The notes beneath the pieces are model-generated. The model ran no database searches. It had not been told where the DNA came from and was given only the letters and a program-made list of their open reading frames with translations. A stretch of 64,000 nt of DNA from assembly GCF_006438915.1 (NCBI RefSeq), contig NZ_RCZE01000007.1:248001-312000 (forward strand), written 5' to 3'. This DNA is from Pseudomonas arsenicoxydans. GTDB lineage: Bacteria; Pseudomonadota; Gammaproteobacteria; Pseudomonadales; Pseudomonadaceae. The translations under genes were made by a program, and so were the position numbers. Positions 26,505-34,857 of the stretch are shown here, in pieces. Numbering within the stretch: position 1 is the stretch's first letter; every line of letters begins with the position of its first letter.

Positions 26505-27128
26505 TCAACCCGGGGTCAGACACTCCGGCGCATTCAGCTTCGGATCATTCACCAGGTTCGCCAGCACCCGCTCGCGCAATACCGCGGGTTCACTGGCAAG
26601 CAAGGCCTGCAAGGTATGCAACGGCGTCTCCGGATCGAGCCACGCCGCCTGCCCCGCTTCATCCAGAATCAACGGCCGACGCTGACTCGCCGCCGGCTGC
26701 GTGATCACCGCCGTGCTCAACCACACCTGTTCCTGCACCGGATACGCTTCCCAGATCGCGGCAAAAAACAGCGACGAGCCTTCCCCCGGCGTCAGCCAGT
26801 ACGGGCGCTTGCGCGTGGTGCCGCGCCATTCATAGAAACCATTGGCCGGCAGCAGGCAACGGCGCTCGCGAAAGGCCTGGCGAAACATCGGTTGTTCGGC
26901 AACGGTTTCTGCCCGGGCATGGGCCGGAGTGCGGGACAGATCCGTCAGCCACGGTGGCGTCAGCCCCCAACGCGCCCGAGCCAGTTCACGCTGGCCGTCT
27001 GCACCGGCACGCAGCATCAACACCGAATCGTTGGGGGAAATATTCCACTGGGCCTGCTGATCGGCGGGGAAGCCAGGCAGGGCCGCGAAGGCGGGGTTCC
27101 AGCGAAACAGGGCATAACGTCCACACAT
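26505..27128 (-). CDS. yedK: SRAP domain protein (YedK/HMCES family) with altered active site
   Basis: 207 residues. Met removal exposes the catalytic Cys2 (MCGRYALF), which forms a thiazolidine link with abasic sites in single-stranded DNA. The GFYEW motif with the conserved Glu is present. Two of the four active-site residues of E. coli YedK appear changed: the Asn before ARAET is His here (PAHARAET), and the segment carrying the active-site His (D-I-H-D-R-x-P in YedK) is shortened to AASQRRPLIL without His. The protein probably still crosslinks to abasic sites, but reversal may differ. Confidence 0.88.
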   Translation of the reverse strand: MCGRYALFRWNPAFAALPGFPADQQAQWNISPNDSVLMLRAGADGQRELARARWGLTPPWLTDLSRTPAHARAETVAEQPMFRQAFRERRCLLPANGFYEWRGTTRKRPYWLTPGEGSSLFFAAIWEAYPVQEQVWLSTAVITQPAASQRRPLILDEAGQAAWLDPETPLHTLQALLASEPAVLRERVLANLVNDPKLNAPECLTPG

Positions 27129-27163
27129 GGGGCAACACGACTCTGAATAAAACGAACGTCAGC

Positions 27164-27424
27164 CTAACAGACCAGCGTGCCGGGAAAGCTGTCCGGTTCA
27201 TCGCCGGGCAGCGGCAGCGCGGCATTGTACGCGGTGATCAGCTCGCGGGCGTATTCGGCCTGATCGTTATCCACCGACAATCCCAACAGGCCGAAGATCG
27301 GCAGTTCACCGGTGCCACCGAGCAAATCACGCCCCACCAGATGCGCTTCGACGCCCTCGCTGGCCAGCATGCTTTGCAGTAGCTCGCCTTCCATCAGATT
27401 TTCCGGCTCGTAGATTCGCTGCAT
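27164..27424 (-). CDS. DUF2007 family small protein
   Basis: 86 residues, cytoplasmic, beginning MQRIYEPENLMEGELLQSML. The ENLMEGELLQSMLASEGV segment is typical of DUF2007 proteins, annotated as putative signal-transducing proteins with a PII-like fold; the true function is unknown. It lies 12 bases downstream of the CPXCG gene on the same strand, so the two are probably co-transcribed. Confidence 0.8.
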   Translation of the reverse strand: MQRIYEPENLMEGELLQSMLASEGVEAHLVGRDLLGGTGELPIFGLLGLSVDNDQAEYARELITAYNAALPLPGDEPDSFPGTLVC

Positions 27425-27436
27425 CGGGTGCCCCTT

Positions 27437-27619
27437 TTATTCGTTTTCACTGAAAACTTCGAGGTGCCATTCCTCGCCATGAACCTGCAACACGAAGGTG
27501 ATCGGCCGGCAACACACCTGGCAGTCTTCTATATAGGTCTGATCGCCCCCGGACAGGTCCACCGTCGTCTCGACCTCTTCACCACAATACGGACATTCGT
27601 AGCGCTCGGTTTCCAGCAT
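27437..27619 (-). CDS. CPXCG-motif cysteine-rich small protein
   Basis: 60 residues with CPYCG (residues 9-13) and a second pair CQVCC (about 33-37), which together make a zinc-ribbon-like site. The family is widespread in gammaproteobacteria and has no assigned role. It precedes the DUF2007 gene. Confidence 0.82.
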   Translation of the reverse strand: MLETERYECPYCGEEVETTVDLSGGDQTYIEDCQVCCRPITFVLQVHGEEWHLEVFSENE

Positions 27620-27758
27620 CGCGGTCTCCCAGGTGACTTGTGCGTATAATCGCCGGTCTATTTGCAGGGCTATTTTTGTCTGGCTAATTTTTCAGACCGT
27701 GCCCTGCCGGTTTTTGATCAAAACCTTTACTTACCCTAGCCGTTTCTAACAAGAGAGC

Positions 27759-28925
27759 ATGATGGGCGAATTCGATGCCATCCGACCTTACGACGACAGC
27801 GAAGTCCCAGCGGTACTGGACAGGTTGCTTGGCGACAAGGCGTTTCTAGATATCCTCACCCACTTCCGCTTCCCGCGTTTTGCCGGTGCTTTCGGCTGGA
27901 TGCTTAAACCTCTTATAGCTCATCGGCTGCGCCGCGAGTTCGCTGGCGTGCATTCGGTGGCCACGTTGCAGGACAAGGTCGAGATGTATGTCGACCACAC
28001 CATCGAGCGTGCCACAGACGGTGTCACCTACACCGGCGTCGAGCAGTTCAAGTCCGGCAGCGCCTACTTGTTCATCGCCAACCACCGCGACATCGTGATG
28101 GACCCGGCCTTCGTCAACTACGCCGTGTACCACGCCGGCCTGCCGACACCGCGCATCGCGATCGGCGACAACTTGCTGCAAAAGCCTTTTGTCAGCGACC
28201 TGATGCGCTTGAACAAGAGCTTCATCGTGCACCGTTCGATCACCGGTCGGCGCGAGAAGATGGCGGCCTATCAACTGTTGTCGGCCTACATCAACCATTC
28301 GATCCGCAATGATTGCGCCTCGATCTGGATCGCCCAGGCTGAAGGCCGGGCGAAAGACGGCGATGACCGCACCGAGTCGGCCATCCTCAAGATGTTCCAC
28401 ATGAGCCGCAAGGACGAGCCGTTCGGCGAAGTCATTCAGTCGCTGAACCTCACCCCGGTGTCGATCAGCTACGAATACGACCCGTGCGATCAGGCCAAGG
28501 CCCGCGAGTTGTTCATCCGCGCCACCACCGGCAGCTACAGCAAAGTGCCGGGCGAGGACGATGTGAGCATTGCCAAGGGCATCACCGGCTACAAGGGCCG
28601 GGTGCACGTGAACTTCGCCGCGCCGATCACCGAGCTGTTCGAAGACACCAAGCAATTGGCGATCGAGATGGACAAGCAAATTCTCGGGGGCTATCGCCTG
28701 TTCCCGGTGCATTACCTGGCCTACGCCCAATGGAAAGACGCCGACCCGCAATTGCAGGTGCCCAAAGCGTCTGAAGTGTTCGCGGCCGATGAACTGGCCA
28801 AGGCGCAGGAAGAATGGAACAAGCGCCTGGAGGGCTGCCCCGAGGAACATCGTCCGTTCCTGGTGCTGCAATATGCGACGCCGGTGCGCAATCAGTACCG
28901 GGTGAAGGCCGGGTTGCCGCTGTAA
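27759..28925 (+). CDS. Acyltransferase of the 1-acyl-glycerol-3-phosphate (PlsC-like) superfamily
   Basis: 388 residues, longer than PlsC (about 250). The acyltransferase block I is seen as NHRDIVMD (108-115), with IAQAEGRAKDG as block III and LTPVSISYEYDPCD as block IV. It probably transfers acyl groups to a glycerolipid at the inner-membrane face. No clear membrane helix is seen at the N terminus. The start is the first of two consecutive ATGs behind AAGAGAG. The exact acceptor is unknown. Confidence 0.82.
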   Translation: MMGEFDAIRPYDDSEVPAVLDRLLGDKAFLDILTHFRFPRFAGAFGWMLKPLIAHRLRREFAGVHSVATLQDKVEMYVDHTIERATDGVTYTGVEQFKSGSAYLFIANHRDIVMDPAFVNYAVYHAGLPTPRIAIGDNLLQKPFVSDLMRLNKSFIVHRSITGRREKMAAYQLLSAYINHSIRNDCASIWIAQAEGRAKDGDDRTESAILKMFHMSRKDEPFGEVIQSLNLTPVSISYEYDPCDQAKARELFIRATTGSYSKVPGEDDVSIAKGITGYKGRVHVNFAAPITELFEDTKQLAIEMDKQILGGYRLFPVHYLAYAQWKDADPQLQVPKASEVFAADELAKAQEEWNKRLEGCPEEHRPFLVLQYATPVRNQYRVKAGLPL

Positions 28926-28940
28926 GGCTCAACGGCGCCT

Positions 28941-28990
28941 TGTGGTGAGGGGGCAAGCCCCCTCACCACAGCAAGCCCCCTTCACCACAG
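28941..28990. repeat. Palindromic repeat (TGTGGTGAGGGGGCAAGCCC type)
   Basis: TGTGGTGAGGGGGC pairs with GCCCCCTCACCACA with almost no loop, and a partial third copy (GCAAGCCCCCTTCACCACAG) follows. It lies between convergent genes, has no T-run, and resembles the GGCGAGGGGGCTTGCCCCC family at 19983. Confidence 0.82.
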
Positions 28991-29006
28991 GTTGTGTGTC
29001 AGAGGT

Positions 29007-29285
29007 TCAGACCCGCGTGCTGATCCACGACACTAGCAACGCCAGCCCCAGGCAGGCGAAACCGAATCGATAGAAAAAGCGGTTCATGCGCAAGGTCGCC
29101 CAATCCAGGGTCGGTTCGACGTTGGGCTGGCTCTGGCGCTGGGACACGATACTGGCCATGGCGCGTTGTTCGCGGCGACGAGTGGCGTGCAGCAGCCAAC
29201 TGCCGGGGAAGGCAAGCAGCAAGGCCAGCAGATTGACCAGTTTGGCGGGATGGGCGGTAAACTGCGTCATCAAATGCAGCGACAT
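29007..29285 (-). CDS. Small membrane protein, function unknown
   Basis: 92 residues from the ATG at 29285, which has GAGGT upstream. Two membrane helices are visible: LVNLLALLLAFPGSWLLHA (about 16-35) and FFYRFGFACLGLALLVSW (about 69-88), separated by a charged, Arg-rich cytoplasmic or periplasmic loop. I do not recognise the family. Confidence 0.65.
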   Translation of the reverse strand: MSLHLMTQFTAHPAKLVNLLALLLAFPGSWLLHATRRREQRAMASIVSQRQSQPNVEPTLDWATLRMNRFFYRFGFACLGLALLVSWISTRV

Positions 29286-29479
29286 CACGGACCTCAAGAA
29301 AAACAGGTGTGGCAGGCGCCGAACCGACGACTGCGGCGCGGATTCTACCGAAAGCCTTCCCTCCTGCACCCGCTTTACGACAAATAACTGACCATTTGGC
29401 AGATTCCTGACCTGAGTCACAGCTTCGTCATCTGAATCCGTCAGTCTCGCGCCCCACGAAAACAGACACGGATATCGTC

Positions 29480-29686
29480 ATGCTTCACGCTGAAAACCAG
29501 GATCGCCTGTACCTCATTGCCCAAAGTGAAGAACAACAAAACCTTGTGGGAAGCCTCGCCTTCAATGTTCAGGACCGTCACTGGCTGGTGTATTGCGCGC
29601 TGGGCGGACACCAACATGCGGATTTGCCAGAGACGGATTTGCTGACCGGGGTGAGTGTGCTGGACTTCTACTCCGAAGCCGCCTGA
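29480..29686 (+). CDS. Small acidic protein, function unknown
   Basis: 68 residues (starts MLHAENQDRLYLIA, ends LDFYSEAA), soluble, mixed alpha/beta character with no Cys. It overlaps a 90-residue frame on the other strand; the composition and typical Pseudomonas codon use favour this strand. The ribosome binding site is weak. A REPIN starts 26 bases after the stop. Confidence 0.5.
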   Translation: MLHAENQDRLYLIAQSEEQQNLVGSLAFNVQDRHWLVYCALGGHQHADLPETDLLTGVSVLDFYSEAA

Positions 29687-29711
29687 ATAGGTCTGTGCAA
29701 CACCGCTGAAC

Positions 29712-29805
29712 AATGTGGGAGCGGGCTTGCTCGCGAAAGCGGCTTCACATTCAGCGTTTATGTTGACTGATACACCGCTTTCGCGAGCAAGCCCGCTCCC
29801 ACATT
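29712..29805. repeat. REPIN (GGGAGCGGGCTTGCTCGCG type)
   Basis: AATGTGGGAGCGGGCTTGCT and its inverse face outward-in around a spacer, with extra AAGCGG / CCGCTT complementarity inside the arms. Confidence 0.93.
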
Positions 29806-29839
29806 TGATCGGAGTAAATCCGGTAGAAATCCGGGCATT

Positions 29840-29876
29840 AAAAAGCCCGGGGCCATTGCTGGTTCCGGGCTTTTTT
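29840..29876 (-). terminator. Rho-independent terminator of yajG
   Basis: AAAAAGCCCGG pairs with CCGGGCTTTTTT with an internal GGCCA/TGGT extension; on the minus strand it is 16 bases past the yajG stop. Confidence 0.85.
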
Positions 29877-29891
29877 GATTGCGTCGAACGT

Positions 29892-30476
29892 TTATTCGCC
29901 GAGAACCTGACCCACGGTCGGATCCTTGAACAGCCGCGTCAACGCATCGCTCAACACATCGCTGACCAGCTTGGTGTTGGTTTCCTGGTTCGGCGCCATG
30001 CCGAAACGCTGGTCCAGCGATGCGCCGTAACGGCCGCTGTAACGCCGATTGGCGTTCTGCACATCGGAGCGGAAGGTCGCGCCGATAGTCGCTTCGGTCA
30101 CGTACATGCCTTCCTTGGGCGACTGATATTTCAGCTCGGTCAGGGTCACGGTGATTTGCGGCGCATTCGCAGCATTGTTGGTCGGGGTAAAGCCCAGCAA
30201 CCGCACGGCCGCTTCGGACTGCGCCTGCAACTTCGGCAGAATCTGCGCGCCCTGCACGGTGATCGCGCTGGTTTCCGGATACAGGCCGCCGCGCGTGCCC
30301 AGGGTTGGCGACGGACGACCGTCCACCACACGCACCACCACTGGCTGGCCATGGCCGACCGGCGCCAGCTGAGCTGTCAGCTTGGGCTCGGGGTTCAGTT
30401 GTTGCGGGCTGTGGGCGCAGCCGACGAGGGTCAAACTGGTCACAGTGATCAAACCGAACAACAGGCGTTGCAACAT
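29892..30476 (-). CDS. yajG: YajG family lipoprotein
   Basis: 194 residues from the ATG at 30476, with GGAGAG upstream. The lipobox TLVGC gives Cys20. The rest matches the YajG layout (VVVRVVDGRP, VTLTELKYQS, SDVLSDALTRLFKDP). It is an outer- or inner-membrane-anchored periplasmic lipoprotein with no firm biochemical role. Confidence 0.85.
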   Translation of the reverse strand: MLQRLLFGLITVTSLTLVGCAHSPQQLNPEPKLTAQLAPVGHGQPVVVRVVDGRPSPTLGTRGGLYPETSAITVQGAQILPKLQAQSEAAVRLLGFTPTNNAANAPQITVTLTELKYQSPKEGMYVTEATIGATFRSDVQNANRRYSGRYGASLDQRFGMAPNQETNTKLVSDVLSDALTRLFKDPTVGQVLGE

Positions 30477-30681
30477 GCGCTTCTCTCCAGAATCAGGCAC
30501 AAACAGGCCCGCAGTATAGCGGTGGGCCACTGCGGCTAACCAGTGGCCTTCAATCAATACTGAAATGTCTGACAAACCCTTGGGAAAGCGGTTCCTGTCA
30601 CACATCTGTCATCGCCCATACACGGGCACGTAACGGCTAGTAGGCAATCTTCACTGCAGTTCCCCCATCAGGTACTTCGCC

Positions 30682-30915
30682 ATGCGCTACCTCATCTCTT
30701 TGTTCGCACCACGCCCGCTGCACCGTTGTTTTGCCCTGCTCGACAGCAATGGTCATTGCCAGGCGTTCAAGCAGTGCAGCCTCCAGCCGATGGGCGATAG
30801 CTGGGTCGAAATCGAAGAAATCCGCCTCAACTGGTTGCATCAGCCCCTGCCCCCTAGCGCCCGCGTTAGCACCCGCCAGCCACGCGCACGGGTGCAACAT
30901 CTGTTGACCACCTGA
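30682..30915 (+). CDS. Small basic protein, function unknown
   Basis: 77 residues (MRYLISLFAPRPLH...). An AGGTA element lies ten bases before the ATG. The central section (DSWVEIEEIRLNWLHQPLP) looks like a folded soluble domain. P. aeruginosa has a hypothetical gene in the same place before mqoB, which supports it being real. Function unknown. Confidence 0.5.
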   Translation: MRYLISLFAPRPLHRCFALLDSNGHCQAFKQCSLQPMGDSWVEIEEIRLNWLHQPLPPSARVSTRQPRARVQHLLTT

Positions 30916-31653
30916 CCGAACGCCTAATAAAAGTCATTAAACACGTCCATTTCCCTGCGTTTCTTAGATACAATCTCCCCCCGATTATAAGGACGTCTCC
31001 TGATCGGGCCTCGCAGCATCGTCAATGCCCTGGTATTGACACCCCGCACCGCCCACAGAGAGCCGCCCACACAGATCGAGTGAAGCTGGCGCGCTTGCTG
31101 TTCCCTGAGCAAAAACCCCGCTTTTCGCGAATCTGCAGAGCTGTCATTACGCTCGGTCACTGAGCTGTTTGCCCGTTTTGCCGGTCATGTACCCCATGAC
31201 GGCAATCCATCCGGGCACGGTGCCAGGCAGGGACAGCCCTTTTTTGAGGTTCACGTCTTCAAAAGAGCGTGAAAAAAACGGGTTTTCACAACTTCACAAG
31301 AGTGTGGCGAGCAAATGAATAGTTTTGCGTCTGAACATGCACCATTAGCGTCTGAAACAGCCCAACGACACAGGATCGAGCGTTCCTCGAATACCGGAGC
31401 CTGAAGCCTGTCCGCTACGGATTTGGTTGCACAAACGGATGTATCGACCATAAGTCGAATTGCCAGTCGCGCGCTCAAATGAGTTCATAACCCTCATTGA
31501 CCCGGCCGGTAGCGTCCGTCGAAGTTGCAAAAAATTGCGAAGATTCGGACATGGCGATACTGACCATGAGTACCAGGGGCATCACTGACACGCCCCGGAA
31601 CGCCTGGCAGCCATGCCGACAATTTGGTGCTGCAGATTTTGGAGACGCGTTAA
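30916..31653. other. Long gene-poor leader region upstream of mqo
   Basis: About 740 bases with no convincing gene. It probably holds the mqo promoter and a long untranslated leader. Two small plus-strand frames deserve mention: 31316 (29 codons, MNSFASEHAPLASE...) behind GGCGAGCAA, and 31566 (32 codons, MSTRGITDTPRNAW...) that runs 11 bases into mqo. Neither has enough support to be called. A TTGCAAAAAATTGC repeat lies near 31524. Confidence 0.6.
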
Positions 31654-33162
31654 ATGGCGCATAACGAAGCAGTCGACGTAGTACTGGTTGGGGCCGGCAT
31701 CATGAGTGCCACCCTGGCGGTATTGCTCAAAGAGCTCGACCCCGCGATCAAGCTGGAAGTCGTCGAGCTGATGGATTCCGGTGCTGCGGAGAGTTCCAAC
31801 CCGTGGAACAACGCCGGTACCGGTCACGCCGGGCTGTGTGAGCTCAACTACACGCCCCAGGCGGCTGATGGCACCGTCGACATCAAGAAAGCCGTGCACA
31901 TCAACACTCAGTTCGAGGTGTCGAAGCAGTTCTGGTCCTACCTGACCAAGAAAGGCACGTTTGGCTCCTGCAAGACATTCATCAGCCCGGTGCCGCACCT
32001 GAGCTTCGTGCAGGGTGACAGCGGCGTTTCCTTCCTCAAGGAACGCTTCAAGGTGCTGAGCAAGCACCATGCCTTCGCGGACATGGAATACACCGAAGAC
32101 AAGGCCAAAATGGCCGACTGGATGCCGCTGATGATGCCGGGCCGTCCGGCCGACGAAGTCGTCGCGGCGACCCGCGTGATGAATGGCACAGACGTCAACT
32201 TCGGCGCACTGACCAATCAACTGCTCAAGCACCTGACCAGCGCGCCCGACGCACAGGTCAAGTACTGCAAGCGCGTGACCGGCCTGAAGCGCAACAAAGG
32301 CGGCTGGACCGTCAGCATCAAGGACGTCAACAGCGGTAACACCCGTGACGTCGACGCGAAATTCGTCTTCCTCGGCGCTGGCGGCGCGGCATTGCCGCTG
32401 TTGCAGGCCTCGGGCATCGAAGAAAGCAAAGGCTTCGGCGGCTTCCCGATCAGTGGCCAATGGCTGCGTTGCGACAACCCGGAAGTGGTCAAACACCACC
32501 AGGCCAAGGTGTACAGCCAGGCCGCCGTGGGTTCGCCACCGATGTCCGTGCCGCACCTGGACACCCGTGTCGTCGATGGCAGCAAGTCCTTGTTGTTCGG
32601 ACCTTACGCCGGGTTCACCACCAAGTTCCTCAAGCACGGTTCCTTCATGGACCTGCCGTTGTCGGTTCGCGCCGGCAACATCGGCCCGATGCTCGCCGTG
32701 GCGAAAAACAACATGGACCTGACCAAGTACCTGGTCAGCGAAGTGATGCAATCGATGGAACAACGCCTGGAATCCCTGCGTCGCTTCTACCCTGAAGCGA
32801 AAGCTGAAGACTGGCGCCTGGAAGTGGCCGGCCAACGGGTTCAGATCATCAAGAAAGACCCGAAAAAGGGCGGCGTCCTGCAATTCGGTACCGAACTGGT
32901 CGCGGCCAAGGACGGTTCCCTTGCCGCCCTGCTCGGCGCTTCTCCAGGTGCCTCGGTAACGGTTTCGATCATGCTTGAGCTGATCGAAAAATGCTTCCCG
33001 AGCAAAGCGTCCGGTGAGTGGGCGGCCAAACTGGCTGAAATTTTCCCGGCCCGTGAAAAAGTCCTGGAAACCGATGCGGCGCTGTATCGCAAGATCAATG
33101 CGCACAACAACATCGCGCTGGAACTGGTTGAAGCCAGTAACGAGACCGAAAGCTACGCTTGA
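31654..33162 (+). CDS. mqo: Malate:quinone oxidoreductase
   Basis: 502 residues, the usual family length. The FAD-binding start is VDVVLVGAGIMSATLA (about 6-21), followed by the family block SSNPWNNAGTGHAGLCELNY. It oxidises malate to oxaloacetate and passes electrons to the quinone pool at the inner face of the membrane, so it belongs to the TCA cycle. GGAGA lies upstream of the ATG. It has a long 5' region and a strong terminator. Confidence 0.96.
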   Translation: MAHNEAVDVVLVGAGIMSATLAVLLKELDPAIKLEVVELMDSGAAESSNPWNNAGTGHAGLCELNYTPQAADGTVDIKKAVHINTQFEVSKQFWSYLTKKGTFGSCKTFISPVPHLSFVQGDSGVSFLKERFKVLSKHHAFADMEYTEDKAKMADWMPLMMPGRPADEVVAATRVMNGTDVNFGALTNQLLKHLTSAPDAQVKYCKRVTGLKRNKGGWTVSIKDVNSGNTRDVDAKFVFLGAGGAALPLLQASGIEESKGFGGFPISGQWLRCDNPEVVKHHQAKVYSQAAVGSPPMSVPHLDTRVVDGSKSLLFGPYAGFTTKFLKHGSFMDLPLSVRAGNIGPMLAVAKNNMDLTKYLVSEVMQSMEQRLESLRRFYPEAKAEDWRLEVAGQRVQIIKKDPKKGGVLQFGTELVAAKDGSLAALLGASPGASVTVSIMLELIEKCFPSKASGEWAAKLAEIFPAREKVLETDAALYRKINAHNNIALELVEASNETESYA

Positions 33163-33173
33163 TTCGGTCTCAT

Positions 33174-33213
33174 AAAAAACGCCCCGTTCTCAGTGAGAGC
33201 GGGGCGTTTTTTT
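33174..33213 (+). terminator. Rho-independent terminator of mqo
   Basis: AAAAAACGCCCCG(T)TCTC pairs with GAGAGCGGGGCGTTTTTTT around an AGT loop, 12 bases after the stop. Confidence 0.93.
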
Positions 33214-33257
33214 ATGGCCGGTGATACGGATGATCCAAGATCTTCATCACTTGTGCC

Positions 33258-33342
33258 GGCCTCTTCGCGAGCAAGCCCGCTCCCACATTAGATCGGCGTA
33301 CACAAATCAAATGTGGGAGCGGGCTTGCTCGCGAAGGGGCCA
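33258..33342. repeat. REPIN (GGGAGCGGGCTTGCTCGCG type)
   Basis: Inverted arms TTCGCGAGCAAGCCCGCTCC and its complement, with a very short spacer (about 25 bases), between the mqo terminator and the convergent PA4642-like gene. Confidence 0.93.
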
Positions 33343-33372
33343 GCACAAACACCACAGATTCAGCGCAATAGG

Positions 33373-33660
33373 TTAACCACGGGCCTTGGCGATCAGCTCG
33401 ATGTACTCGGCCGCATTGCGCTGATCCTTGATCACGGCGACGAAGTCATTACCGTGTTCATCCTTGCCGTCCAGGTCCAGGCCGGCCTCAACGAAGAACG
33501 TCAGAAAACGCTCGAAGTCATCGATACGCAGGCCACGATAGGCCTTGATCAGCTTGTGCAGCGACGGCGAAGTGGCGTCGACTGGCTCGAAATCGAGGAA
33601 CAACTTGATCTGCTCGTCGCCGATCTCGTCACCAATCACTTGTTTCTTATCTTTACGCAT
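33373..33660 (-). CDS. PA4642-family small protein
   Basis: 95 residues, charged and soluble (MRKDKKQVIGDEIGDEQIKL...). It matches in length, sequence character and position the conserved pseudomonad protein downstream of mqoB known as PA4642. The ankyrin-like phrase DGKDEHGNDFVAVIKD suggests a short helical repeat. The function is unknown. Confidence 0.8.
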   Translation of the reverse strand: MRKDKKQVIGDEIGDEQIKLFLDFEPVDATSPSLHKLIKAYRGLRIDDFERFLTFFVEAGLDLDGKDEHGNDFVAVIKDQRNAAEYIELIAKARG

Positions 33661-33723
33661 TGCCGACTCCAGCTCGCAGACATTACACGGGGCGGGCAGT
33701 TTACCCCTCCCTTGACGCCTGGC

Positions 33724-34209
33724 TCAACGCGCGCGAGTGGCACCGGTGTGCAAATCAGCCCAGACATGGCCGTTGGCATAGCTGAGGAACTGGCAATACA
33801 CCGTGTCATTGCGCAACAAGTCGATCACCACCCGGTATTGCGCCATCGGGTAAAACAGCGTCAGGGTTTTGCTTTTGTCGTCGTAGACCGGTTTTTTCAG
33901 GCTTTTGCTTTCGCCATCGAAGTTGACCAACACCTGATTGATGGTCGCGCCCTTGTTCAAGGATTTACCCTTGAGGCGGATCAGCACCGGTGACGTGACG
34001 GGAATCGGCTGCTGATTGGACTGGCGCTGACTGCCGACTACCACGGAATATTCGGTGACCTGCAGGAGTTGTTGCTGCTCGGGTTCTGCGTCGCGCAGGG
34101 TCAGGTCATCGGGTGGCAGAAACTGTGTGTGCATCGGCGCCGGGGCTGCCGCCAGTGGCAGGCTGAGGGTCAGCAACAGGGCGGCGCAGCTGCGGATCAA
34201 AAGGCTCAT
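33724..34209 (-). CDS. Exported protein of unknown function
   Basis: 161 residues from the ATG at 34209, with CGGAG upstream. A signal peptide (LLIRSCAALLLTLSLPLAAA) is cleaved around residue 22. The mature part is beta-rich with a VLIRLKGKSLNKGATI segment, and it contains one Cys. It is periplasmic, without a recognised domain. Confidence 0.7.
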   Translation of the reverse strand: MSLLIRSCAALLLTLSLPLAAAPAPMHTQFLPPDDLTLRDAEPEQQQLLQVTEYSVVVGSQRQSNQQPIPVTSPVLIRLKGKSLNKGATINQVLVNFDGESKSLKKPVYDDKSKTLTLFYPMAQYRVVIDLLRNDTVYCQFLSYANGHVWADLHTGATRAR

Positions 34210-34280
34210 GACGGGCTCCGAAGGCGAGGCCTGGCACTTTATCACGGGCCTATGAAAATATTTCGGTGGCCACGATCCAT

Positions 34281-34369
34281 TGTAGGAGTAAGCCTGCTCG
34301 CGATAGCGTCGGCACATCCAGCACAGATGTGTCCGTCAGACCGCTATCGCGAGCAGGCTTACTCCTACA
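34281..34369. repeat. Paired inverted REP, divergent type (TGTAGGAGTAAGCCTGCTCG)
   Basis: TGTAGGAGTAAGCCTGCTCG plus CGATAGCG faces its inverse around a 33-base spacer. It shares the CTGCTCGCGA core with the main REP family but the outer part differs, so it represents a separate subfamily; it is the only copy in the window. Confidence 0.88.
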
Positions 34370-34380
34370 GGGGGCGAATA

Positions 34381-34854
34381 TCAATCGAACTGCGCGCGCA
34401 TCCACGCTTGATACTCAGCCACACCCGGCTCGCCTTCCCGGGGCGCCCAGTGAGCCAGCTCACCCTCACCTACCGGACGGTAAGGACCGGCCTTACACTC
34501 GAACATCAGACTGTCGGCTTCCAGCACCACGACGCTGTGGAAAACGCCGCCTGGCAGGTCCACACCGACACAATCGCCGCCGGCCTGCAGGATTTGCTTT
34601 CTCACCACAGCACCGGACTCGTCGAAAATCAGCACCCCGAGCCGCCCTTTGAGGACCAGCAAGGTTTCAGCCTTGTTTTCGCCCAAATGGCGGTGCGGCG
34701 GGATGTAGGTGTTCGGCTGCAACCCCACGGCCATCCGATGACAGGCGTCTTCCATCTCATGGAAGTTGTGATGCTGACGCCCACGAGGGTTCGACGCCGC
34801 TTTCCCGGCCAATTCAGTGAACAAGGTTTGATCAAGAAAGCGCGGCGTAGTCAT
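34381..34854 (-). CDS. WbuC-type cupin metalloprotein
   Basis: 157 residues with a single cupin barrel. Metal-binding candidates are in YIPPHRHLGENKAETLLVL (two His, one Glu) and GVFHSVVV. The family is annotated as WbuC-like and often occurs near polysaccharide genes, but here it is embedded in salvage genes, three bases from the hpt stop, as in other pseudomonads. Enzymatic role not known. Confidence 0.8.
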   Translation of the reverse strand: MTTPRFLDQTLFTELAGKAASNPRGRQHHNFHEMEDACHRMAVGLQPNTYIPPHRHLGENKAETLLVLKGRLGVLIFDESGAVVRKQILQAGGDCVGVDLPGGVFHSVVVLEADSLMFECKAGPYRPVGEGELAHWAPREGEPGVAEYQAWMRAQFD

Positions 34855-34857
34855 GGC

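Noticed and set aside
28941..28990. Palindrome considered as a Rho-independent terminator
   Set aside because: No T-run follows on either strand; the sequence belongs to the repeat family seen at 19983 and 37506.
30924..31478. Two minus-strand frames (78 and 75 codons) in the mqo leader region
   Set aside because: No ribosome binding sites, unusual composition (Cys/Arg/Ser-rich) and no recognisable features.
31582..33105. 507-codon minus-strand frame opposite mqo
   Set aside because: Shadow of mqo, whose motifs and terminator are clear.
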